Source: Dromaius novaehollandiae
Lineage: Eukaryota; Chordata; Aves; Casuariiformes; Dromaiidae
Assembly: GCF_036370855.1 (NCBI RefSeq)
Contig: NC_088102.1
Location: 71,061,601-71,125,600, forward strand
Reading direction: 5' to 3'
Length of the DNA: 64,000 nt
Positions 1-9,200 of this stretch are shown piece after piece (positions within the stretch are counted from its first letter, which is position 1; each line of letters opens with the position of its first letter). A model generated the notes under the pieces. That model was not told the DNA's origin and made no database searches. It saw nothing but the letters and a program-made list of their open reading frames with translations. Position numbers and translations under genes: made by a program.

Positions 1-1544
1 TGGGCTGCCCAGGGTCAGCGGAAAGAAATCAGCAGCTCCAGAGAGGGAATCATTTGTTGTGTTTTAGGAACTTTGGGGGAATGTAGTAACTCCTTTAAAA
101 GATCTGAAATGTCTCTGTAGGAAAGGTCAGTCTGAAATCTTTGCCTAGTGCACAGGTGTTTCTGAAGAAGCACAATATGAGCAGGCCAGGGGGTCATCAC
201 TGCCATTTGTTTTGTTCGTGCCTGTGCTTAGTGGCTGCTTACACACATAAGGTCTTTCAGATATCTGAAGCTGCACAGTGGCTTTCAGAGTCATGTTTCA
301 CTCTCTTCTCTTGCTACAGTAAACAGCCCGGTGCGGAGCCCTGGAGGCTTGTTCCCAGGACAGCACGCTGGGCCATATTTACCTCTCGATCACCCAGAGG
401 CTCAGCAGCTGGGGTCCGGAAGGGAGTGCATCTTTCTTCATATCAGGCAAGTTACATCTCCACAGCTTCTCTGCACATGAATTATGCCTACCTGCAGATG
501 TTCTCTGCTTCCTTTGGGATAAAATCTTGTCTCCCACCATTCGATAGTGGTGAATGCACAGGGGGGACTTGTATGCCATGACAAAGCAGAGCCTCAGCTT
601 CCTTTGGGCAAGGGGCTTTCTTGTTCGTCTCCTCTTTTACACCTATTTTCAGACTCCTTCAGAAATGAGCTCTACCAAAGTAGGTTTTCTTCACCATAAG
701 ACAAAGCAATAGCTCGTACAGATTGCTTTTCTTTTATTGAGACAACTAATGCAAGGACTGATTTAGGCGAGTACTAAACCAGGGTAAGTCTTACTTTGTT
801 ATAGAGAAATGTAACATTTAAAATGATCATCGCAATAAGAATAGAGTCATTAACAAAGCAGCCTTTGGAATGAGTATGTTTTAAAATTAACGCAGTTTTC
901 AAGCAAGCATCTTAACATAATGCCTGTATTTTCCAGAGTGCTTCGGTATGCTGGAGCTCATGAAGATACAAACCATGAATTTATCCATGTGACATTTATC
1001 CATTGTAAATGGTATTCAACTACTTGCTAAATGTGATTTTCAGACAGGAATAATAATTGGAAGCCAAGTGAAAATGTTTGAAAGTTCTCAAAATTGTAAA
1101 GCTGAACTGTATTTTCTATTTTGAGGTTTGCTGACTTATAGATTTCACTGGATTGCCTTGTAAATAATATCGTATTTTCTGTAGATCTTGTTAGTTTCAT
1201 TCCGTAAGAGTTCTTTTTCAGTTCTTCCGTGAATACAACCAGTGGAAATTCAAAATTTCTTTCAAACTGAAAGTGACAAAAATCTGATATTGTTCCTTAA
1301 ATTCAAAAACACAAATGCTAGAAATAATGCCTATTTTTAACTCTCCAGACATAGAAACAAATGTGACATTTGTATTGCTTCAACACATTCTGCACTCTTT
1401 TTTAAGCATCTCAGCTGAAAGACAAAAAACATATACATATTGGATTGAGAAAATATCGTAGCAGAATATATCAAAATGCAGCAATTAAATTGATGATTGA
1501 TTGGAGCAAAACCTTGCCCCAAACTGAAACTACTTTTTATCTTT
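1..1544. other. Intergenic, no gene recognised
   Basis: A 146-codon open frame at 141-581 resembles no family I know and has no splice context. The rest is AT-rich and stop-rich. It probably includes the 5' flank and non-coding upstream exon(s) of the OR gene that follows, but no promoter can be placed. Confidence 0.5.
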
Positions 1545-1548
1545 TTGA

Positions 1549-1574
1549 CGTTTTTCTTCCTTTTGCCTCAACAG
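1549..1574 (+). promoter_or_regulatory. Probable 5'UTR splice acceptor of OR gene
   Basis: A pyrimidine-rich run ending in CAACAG lies 13 bases upstream of the ATG at 1588. OR genes commonly splice a non-coding 5' exon to a single coding exon, so this is the likely acceptor. The same site is present in mirror image on the right arm, just upstream of 35382. Confidence 0.6.
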
Positions 1575-1587
1575 GTAACATTTGGCC

Positions 1588-2547
1588 ATGGGACAAAATC
1601 ACACATACAACAAATTCATCCTCTTGGGAATTACAGATAGGCCATTTGCACAGATCCCTCTCTTTGGGTTGTTTTTCCTGATTTATACTGTCACTTTGGC
1701 GGGGAACATTGGGATTATGGTCCTGGTGTGGACTGATCCCAGACTCCATACCCCTATGTACTTCTTCCTCACCCATTTGTCATTTACTGATGCCTGCTAT
1801 TCCACAGTGGTCACCCCCAAGATGCTAGTAGATCTGCTACTAGAGAATAAAACCATTTCTTTCGCTGGATGTGTGACACAGTTCTATGGCTTTGCTTTCT
1901 TTGCCACTGCTGAATGTTACCTCCTTGCTGTGATGGCCTATGACCGATATGTTGCTATCTGCAACCCATTGCTTTATGTGATGATCATCTCCCAGCAAGT
2001 CCGCACGCAGCTGGTAGCAGCTTCTTACCTCATTGGGTTTCTCAGTGCTGTGATATACACAGGCTGCACATTTGGGGGCTCTTTCTGTGGACCTAACCTG
2101 ATCGACCACTTCTTCTGTGACTCCAGCCCCGTGCTAAAGCTTGCTTGCTCTGACACCCACCGCAATGAAATGGTGATCCTTGTACTTTTTGTTACAAATG
2201 TGGTAGGCACAAATGTGATTGTTTTGCTCTCCTACAGCTGTATCCTCTCCACTGTCCTGAGGATGCGCTCTGCACAGAACAGGTCCAGAGCCTTCAGCAC
2301 ATGTGCCTCCCATTTGATGGCTGTTTCCTTATACTATGGGACAGGCTTCTTTATGTACCTACAACCCAGCTCCAGCCACACCAGTCTAGACAAGGTGGTA
2401 TCTGTGTTTTACACACTGGTGACCCCCATGCTCAACCCCCCATTATACAGCCTGAGGAACAGAGAGGTGAAGGATGCTCTTGCGAAGTGCAGGAGAAAGA
2501 TTTTAAACTGCAGTCAACATAAAAGTATTATATCAGCTAATAAGTGA
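1588..2547 (+). CDS. Olfactory receptor, class II, OR5/8/9-like (left-arm copy)
   Basis: This is an intact single-exon OR of 319 residues, the usual OR length. It is an odorant-binding G-protein-coupled receptor of the olfactory neuron plasma membrane or cilia, with seven predicted membrane segments. Visible hallmarks are an N-glycosylation sequon near residue 4 (NHT), LHTPMYFFL near 54-61, [10 protein letters not shown] at 116-125, the extracellular-loop cysteines including the FCGPN and HFFCD region, LLSYSCI near 213-219, [10 protein letters not shown] at 234-243 and PMLNPPLYS at 280-288. The last motif keeps NPxxY but with an unusual second proline. The frame is open upstream from 1582 (a TTG), but the first ATG, 13 bases after a good splice acceptor, is at 1588. 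An identical protein is encoded at 34423-35382 on the other strand. The family call is firm; the subfamily is judged by eye. Confidence 0.95.
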   Translation: MGQNHTYNKFILLGITDRPFAQIPLFGLFFLIYTVTLAGNIGIMVLVWTDPRLHTPMYFFLTHLSFTDACYSTVVTPKMLVDLLLENKTISFAGCVTQFYGFAFFATAECYLLAVMAYDRYVAICNPLLYVMIISQQVRTQLVAASYLIGFLSAVIYTGCTFGGSFCGPNLIDHFFCDSSPVLKLACSDTHRNEMVILVLFVTNVVGTNVIVLLSYSCILSTVLRMRSAQNRSRAFSTCASHLMAVSLYYGTGFFMYLQPSSSHTSLDKVVSVFYTLVTPMLNPPLYSLRNREVKDALAKCRRKILNCSQHKSIISANK

Positions 2548-4179
2548 GCAACTTATCCTTTGTGAAGGTATAAACGAATTTGATTTTTCCTTAATCTTTA
2601 CTGCTTTATGTAGGTTCTTCCATAGCTTCAACACAGACGTGAATTGCGGTATTGAACCCTGAGACATGGGCCCCACAATAACATCTTCCACAGAGGAAAA
2701 CCAGGAGGAATGGGACCCTCGAACTTCATTCAATTTTGAAGTCACTAGGCTGTAGGAAAAAAATGATTTTGAATTATTAGAGGCCTCTCTTTCTCACAGG
2801 AAATACAAATCACAGTTCTACTGATTTATACATTTTTCACTGAGAAATGTTTTTTTCTTTTCTTGCTGTGAAATTATTCATGGACTACAAGTAAGTAAAC
2901 TGTCAGCATTTCTTAGATAGACAACTCACCTCTGAAATGGGCAAGGCATACTAAATCCCTTCCTCTGCTGAGGATACTTGAATCGACCAAGACACTTGAA
3001 TTTTATCACATTTTCTGGGCTGTAGGTAGGCAGGGACTGTCCCCTCCATAGACAAAACATCAGTAAAGTAGGGATTGGTATAGATGTCTTTTCTTTTTAC
3101 AAACACATTAACCATCGAACTAAAAAATTCAGATTGTCTCTGTGTACCCCAGTGAGCATTAGAAGATGTCTCATGCAAAACTTCACATGTGACATGAAGG
3201 AATCGAATAAGGCTCAGAGTGGAATGCTGAAGACCATTAGAGTTTAGGTATTTTATTTTCCTAAGAGCTGCAAAATAACTAGTCATATGCATTTTTATCA
3301 TAGTTACAACAGGGATATGGATGCAGGATCCTATTGCTCGAGGAAGTTCTGTAATCACAGTAAATTGGTAGGACTCCTCTACTTTGTAGCTATTCTTTTA
3401 CTTGATAGCAAATATGTCAGTTTTTGCTTTAAGGAAACAAGTGCAATTCATCTTACAGCAAGGACAGTCTTGAAGCATTAACAATATTAGCTAGGAGAAT
3501 ATAAGATGATGTACCTTCTCAGACCGCTGTTAGACCATTTTGATCTCATCTCTAATCCCCAATAAAATCCCCCCACTGTCACATGTGAGTGAATTTGAGA
3601 GTTGAGTTTGGGGCGGGGGAGGAGGGAGAATCTGGAAAAGTAAGTATTCACATTGGAAGAAAGTTGATGCCAAGATATGACAACAAATGCTTATGAGAGT
3701 ATGGTCACGGCCTCCTGCTGTGGAAACTCCATCAGTCCTCATATAACCTCTTTCACCCTGGGATCCCTTTGCTTTGCACTGCCTATCACATTGCTCTGAA
3801 GGGAAATTGATAACTCGTGAAGACTACTCATCTCAGTGAGGAACATCTGTTTCTAGCATTGGCATGGAAATCTTTCTTGACGTCAAAACCTGCACGTTTG
3901 ATGGGAGTGCTGAAAATGGGTGCTATTCAGAGTTGGTCTAGCCAAAGAAAAAGCATTATAGGATGGAAGGAGGGCCTCTACAATATCTGTAAATATTCCT
4001 GCAGAAAGGCAGTAAGGCCTTAATGCCTGCCTCTTCCATCTCCTACCTACTTTCACGTGCTTTCCACAAATTTGACATTTTTTCAATCATTAAAGGATGC
4101 AACCATGTCAAGTGAGAAAACTCATAGGCAATTTGTAGCTCAAGAGTATTCTGAGTGCTCTGACACTGATCTTGCTGGG
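2548..4179. other. Intergenic, no gene recognised
   Basis: OR 3' flank and spacer. Only short open frames are present, with no family resemblance. The mirror segment on the right arm is nearly identical. The clearest difference is a 4-bp indel near 3383 (right arm near 33580), where one copy of a TTTC-like tetramer is gained or lost. Confidence 0.5.
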
Positions 4180-4506
4180 GAGACAATCAGATGGAGAGCA
4201 GCTTGGCAGAAAAGGACCTGGGGGTCCTGGTGGGCACCAGTCCAACATGAACCAGCAATGTGCTCTTGCAGCAAAGGCGGCCACCAGCCTCCTGGGCTGC
4301 ATTAGGAAAAGCCTTGTCAGCACATCAATAGAGGTGATCCTTCCCCTCTACTCAGCACTGGGGAGGCCGCATCTGGAGTGCTGGGGCTGCTTCTGGGCTC
4401 TCCAGTACGAGAGGAACATGGACATACTGGAGCAAGCCCAGTGAATGGCCACAAGGGTGATTAAGGGACTGGAGCATCTGATATGAGGAGAGACCAAGAG
4501 AGCTGG
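4180..4506 (+). mobile_element. CR1 LINE fragment, 3' part, cut by deletion
   Basis: The stretch from 'gacctgggggtcctggtg' through the conserved lines around 'ggactggagcatct' matches the 3' portion of avian CR1 elements in sense orientation. It stops abruptly at 4506, the junction of the left-arm deletion. The right-arm partner continues for another 90 bases or so of CR1 (to 32372). It is non-functional and 5'-truncated, as most CR1 copies are. Confidence 0.85.
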
Positions 4507-4574
4507 TATATTTCACTTTAAAAGGAAGCATCTATCCTGTTTTCATAGTGGAAAGACAATCTGGAGCACATCTC

Positions 4575-4800
4575 CATGTGTGTCAACATGTGTGCCTCCC
4601 ATGTAACAGCTGTTTCCTTACTCTGTGGGACAATCTTCTTTATATAGCTAAAACCCAGCTCCAGCCACTACGGTCTAGACAAGGTGGCCTCTGTGTTTTA
4701 CACGCTGGTGACCCCCCTGCTGAGTCCCCTCATCTGCAGCCTGAGGAACAAAGAGCTGAGAGAGGCTTTTATGAGAGAGGCAAAGGAATTGCTCTGTTTT
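4575..4800 (+). pseudogene. Olfactory receptor 3' fragment (TM6-TM7)
   Basis: Only the last quarter of an OR remains. MCASHVTAVSLLCGT stands for the end of intracellular loop 3 and TM6, followed by an in-frame TAG, then [20 protein letters not shown] and a degraded [17 protein letters not shown] that stands for the NPxxY region. There is no start codon and no TM1-TM5. Upstream sequence on either arm shows no further OR homology, so the truncation predates the palindrome. It is an ordinary dead member of the OR cluster. The mirror copy is at 31515-31740. Confidence 0.85.
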
Positions 4801-5095
4801 CATCCTCATCCAAGTGGAAGGCCTGAAGCTGTAATGAGCATGTAGTTGCTCTTTGGTCTCAAGGAAACAGAATTTGTAATAAAGTTTAAATTTGAATTTA
4901 CCATCCTAAATCCTAGTAGCTTCTTTCCTAGTCTCAAGCTGATGCAATGGTAGTGGGAAAATAAGCCCATGGGATACACAGTGTACTTTGTCATATTCTT
5001 TTCTTTCTATTAGTAAGATAGAATTGTGGTGGGGGTGGGGGGGAGTCAGTGTCATTTTTTTAATTTGAAATACTATGTTTTAATTCTAAATCAGC
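4801..5095. other. AT-rich spacer, no gene
   Basis: No coding signal was seen. Comparison with the mirror segment (31219-31514) shows several substitutions and differences in the G-rich run near 5030-5044. This is noticeably more divergence than in the outer 4 kb of the arms. Confidence 0.4.
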
Positions 5096-5177
5096 TCTAG
5101 GTGACCCTGCTGGAGCAGGGGGGCTGCACTAGATGTCCTGCAGAGGTGCTTTCCAACCTCCACCCTTCTGTGGTTCT
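5096..5177 (+). mobile_element. CR1 LINE 3' terminus
   Basis: This carries the diagnostic CR1 end: 'gaccctgctggagcag', a block equivalent to 'tgcagaggtgctttccaacc', and the terminal TTCTGTG-type octamers (cttctgtggttctgtg). It is a short, severely 5'-truncated copy in sense orientation, mirrored at 31137-31218. Confidence 0.9.
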
Positions 5178-5430
5178 GTGTTCCCCACATACCAGGCTCC
5201 TAGCAGGCCCTGACAGGTTGTGTCTCCCCACCCATACCCACATACCAGGGTTCTGGGAGGCCCTGGGAGGCTCTCTTCAACCATATCCTGCTACTGGGGT
5301 CCTAGTGTGCTGTCCCCCCACCCATACCCAGATACCAGGCTTCTGGGGTGCCCTCTGGGACTGTATCCCGCCCTGTACCCTGGTGCCGGAGTGTCCCAGG
5401 GCCTGTGTCCCTCCATAGCCACATGCCCAG
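5178..5430. repeat. Degenerate tandem repeat, about 90-100 bp unit
   Basis: The phrase 'cccatacccacataccagg', followed by a 'ttctggg...gccct' block, recurs near 5184, 5229 and 5322, giving roughly two and a half diverged units. It follows the CR1 terminus directly and is present in mirror image on the right arm (about 30884-31136). Confidence 0.6.
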
Positions 5431-6234
5431 GACCCCAAGCACTGCAGGGCTGTAGCAGGAAAAGGGTGACCCCCATGGCCAGGGCAAAGGGAATGCAGGG
5501 GCGGCAGCTGAGGTATGAGTTGGGCAAGAGCAGACACATGATGGCCACCGAGGCCATGCCCAGCGTCCGTGGGAGCCGCGAGCAAGAGTCAGCTGAGGCG
5601 AGGGAGGCCCAGTCCCACCCGGAGCATTGCCCCCCAATACCGCCCTGCCACAAGGGCCCCAGGGCCCCACTCCCCCTCCTGCCACCCCGGTGTGGCTGGG
5701 TGGCTGGAGCCCCGCACATGGCACAGACCCAGCCTGGCTTGACCCTACACTGGCAGCCCCCGCACTGCCCTGCAGGCTCCCCGTGGCTGGCAGGGGTTGC
5801 CCTGCCCCAGGCGGGCAGGACACATGCGGCCCACGCTCTGGAGGCCCTGTGCCCCCCATGCCACCTCTCCAGGACGCTGCTATGGGCTGTGCTGCCCAGT
5901 GCCCGCAGTGCGTCTGGTGCCCCCATGCAGGGGCCATCCAGGCCCCCAGGGCTGTACAAAACGAGGAACAAACACGCTCCTAGGGCTAAATGCGCTGCCT
6001 GAGGAGAGCCCGCCGGGTGTGCCCAGCCCCAGTGTGACCTCGCAGCCACCACTGTGACCCATGGCGGGGCCTGCTGTGAGGTCAGGGCCAGCCGCCCCTC
6101 GGCAGCTGGAAGCAGCCTGTGGCGGCCTTGCAGCTCTCTGCTCTTGAGGGTCGGGTCGGTGCCTTGCCGGGTGCCAGCCGACCTCCTGGGCCTGAAGGGG
6201 ACGAGCTGAGCTGAGAGCTTGGCCTCCCACAGCA
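5431..6234 (+). promoter_or_regulatory. GC-rich 5' flank and likely promoter region of SUN copy A
   Basis: This GC- and CpG-rich interval ends at the start codon of SUN copy A. No TATA box was recognised. TGACC/GGTCA half-sites occur near 6037, 6056 and 6076, including TGAGGTCA near 6076, but no factor can be assigned. Long open frames here on both strands are expected from base composition. The segment is shared by copies A and C. Copy B keeps only the last 459 bases or so before its ATG. Confidence 0.4.
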
Positions 6235-9200
6235 ATGGCAAGGGGGAGAGCTCCTCGTGGAAGGGTGCGGAAGGCACCGACAGCCTCCTCTGGCAGCAGA
6301 ACTGCCAGCGACACAGCGGAGGATGCTGCAGGGCCCGGACGGTGCCTGGAGAATCGGTACGAGGCCGCTTTCTTCTCCCTGGGTGTCTGGCTGGGTTGGC
6401 AGCGCAGATGCAGCCTAATGCGGGGTGCATTTTGGAGGGGCCAGGCAGCAGCACGACACCTCGCAGATGTGTCTGGACAGCAGGCTCTGGCAGAGGAGCC
6501 ATACGAGGCTCCTGCTCTTCCCGTTGTGTGGAAAACACCCCCTCAGAAGGGATCCTGGGAATCTCCAGGGAAAGCATGCCTCCTTCCTTAGCCAAAGAGA
6601 AAGCAAGCACACCACAGAGACTGCCAGAAAGCTGTTTTCCCTTGCGGGATCTGTTTATTTCCCTGGATTATGGAAACTCCTTTTCCAGAGGTGCTCTTGG
6701 AGCACTTTCTTCCCAGAAGAGCTGCCATGTGGAATAGGGCTGACAGAGACCATGTGCCTTTTGGGGGTTGGTCTTTCAGCTTTCTGCCAGCAGCAGTAGA
6801 CTGCCAAACTTGCTTCTCTGCAGCCTGTAGAGGAAAATGCACCTGGGAAGAGGTTTGCCCCAGACTTGGAGCATTCATAACAACAAGGCTCCTCCCTCTT
6901 TTTCAGGCAAGAGATCACCCTGCGCAAGAGAAGGCTCTTGAAAATCCTCCTCTTGTTGATCCCAGTCACTCTTGGTGAGTTCTTATGAGCAGACAGCTGT
7001 CAGCGGTAGCACCAACAGGCTGGATGTCAACTCTCAGGGTGAGGGAGAGGCACTGGGGTGCCTTCCAATTTCCTGTTTCAGGGATTCAGGGTGCTCCTGA
7101 GGTGCTCTCTACAAGTGGAGCCCACCCTGCCTAAGAACTGATATCGATGCACACAGCGTTAGGAAGTAGCACCCTCTTGGACAGAAGTCCTGCCTATTTT
7201 GCAGCTTGCCCTTTTGGGCGGTCTCTGTAGAAACTCCCATGGCCCAAGTGCTTCTTGAGGATGTCCAAATCAAAGGAAGATTGGTGGTCTCCCTGCCAGG
7301 CAGACAGACAGAGAGAGAGAGGGAGAGAGAGAGAGGGAGAAAAAGCTTTGCAACTGTGAAGGGGAGGCTAGAGAGAGTCCTTCTCTCTTGTGGAAATGAG
7401 TTCCAGGTGGTGAGCCCATCCCTTGGATGGGCGCAGCTCTGCATTGCTCCTCACTGTGCTGCTCCAGTATCCCAACACTGCTCAGAGGTGTGTTGTGCTG
7501 TGGAAAGCAGAGGGAAGGACAGGCAGCCAGGGTCAGACCTAGGCATCACTTTGGAAGCAGAGCCCAGCTGAGCTGGGGCTTCTCAGAAGGGCAGTGCAGG
7601 TGGCATGATGGAGAAGTAGCTCTTAGAAGGCCCATGGAGCCTGGTTTTGGTGCTCACTGGAGCAGTAAGGGGAAATGGGGAGGAGCTCTGGGGCACCAAG
7701 CAGGCCTGGAGATGACGACTGTGTAGACCCCTGAGGCCTGGGGTAATAAGGGCTCCCAGCTGGAGTCACGTCCTCTCTCTGCATCAGGTCCTGTTGCCAC
7801 CCCAGTCTGAGAGGAGACAACGTGACCACAGGGATTTTTAGAAGTCCTAGTAAAATAACTGTATTTATTTTGGTGATGTGAATTACAGCTGGTGTTTACT
7901 GTGTGGTGTTGCTGCCAGCACGGACAAGGCAAGTGACACAGGTGAGTGACTGTTGTTGTGGGACAGGAAAGTCCTGCAAAGGAGCACTGCTGGTGGTGCT
8001 TGGATGGCTCCCTGACTCGGCCGGTTCCATGCAGACTGAGCCACAGAAGCAGCAACTTAGGCCGTGTCTTCCCAGAAAAGCCCCTTCTGGGAAGCCCCGG
8101 CGGTTCTGGGAGTGCATATTCATCCTAACGGAAAGCCTTTGTCTTTCAGGAGCTGCTAGGGCTGTCTGCAGCAGAACTGGAGTCTCTGCGGTAAGAGACA
8201 GTTCCACTGGTTCTGTGGAGCAGCGTCAGCTGACCGCCTGCTCTTTGCACTCACTTGCATAAGGGCCAGGGCTCATATCTTTCCCTTGTGTCTTTCCTTT
8301 TGCTAAACCTGGCGGTGCCGGGAAGCACTTGCAAAGCAGGGAAAGAAAAGGGGGCCCAAGCCCACGTGTCTCTTCTCCTCCCCGAGCTTGAAGGCTCCCA
8401 GCAGGGGCTGGGCAGCTCTCTGACAGGATCTCCTTTCCTGTTGTCTTCAGGAACTCACTTGCTCTGCTGAGGGAGCAAGCCCAAGAGATGCAGCTTCTGA
8501 CGGAGCAGGTGGCTCACCTCAGTGTGGAGATGTACAATGCGAAGAAGGTGATCCTGCATCTGATGGGAGAAGGCTTGGACGAGCAGGACCCCGGGAAGGC
8601 ACTTTCCGGGGTGGTTGGTGGGACTTTCTTGGTCACCCCAGGCACCCATCCCTTGCCAGGAACTTGCTGGTTGAGCTTCTCCTCTATAAAGCCCCTTCTC
8701 CAGGCCACCTTTAGCCAGGCCACTTCAGGCAGTGGAGGACTCCTGACAGCCTTCTCTTGGCTCTGTGCCTACTCTTCGCCTCTGGTAGCTCTGGCCTGAT
8801 CCCCGAAGCAGTGATGAGACATAGGAACACTCGCGGGAGCAGCCAGCACTGGCAGAGTCTGAGTCTGACCTGGAGAGCTGGCGGGTGGAGACAAGGGTGT
8901 GGGGAGTCTGACCCATGTCTGCACTATGGCTGTGGGCAAGGAAGCTATTCACGAGTCCTTGCTTCTCACACCAGAAAGCGTTGAGTCTTGCCACTCCTTG
9001 GACTAGGCTTCTCTTGCATTTTCTAACAGACTCGCTCTGCTAGGCTGCAGTAGTCACACTGAACTGCCTGCTGATGTGGTCTTTTCTCATGTTCATTCGT
9101 GTCTTTCCTAGGAAGTTCAGCAAACGATGCAGGCAATGTCTCAGACAAGTTGGGAGGACCACATGCAGGTGTCTGACTGGGCTCTGAAAAGCTCAGGTAT

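Noticed and set aside
141-581. 146-codon open frame upstream of the OR gene
   Set aside because: No family resemblance and no splice or start context. The identical frame on the other arm is uninformative because the arms are near identical.
1582-1587. Two extra N-terminal codons on the palindrome OR (TTG GCC)
   Set aside because: TTG is not a normal start. The ATG at 1588 follows a splice-acceptor tract and gives the usual OR N-terminus.
5291-6610. 439-codon open frame antisense to SUN exon 1 and its flank, also open at 29704-31023
   Set aside because: It begins at a GTG, has low-complexity Gly/Pro/Arg/Ala composition, overlaps a promoter-like GC-rich region and resembles nothing. Its presence on both arms only reflects recent duplication.
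7192-7272. Possible extra SUN exon between the membrane-segment exon and the 23-base exon in copy A
   Set aside because: Using the better acceptor gives an in-frame stop. Joining 6974 directly to 7919 keeps the phase and continues the coiled coil, so no exon is needed.
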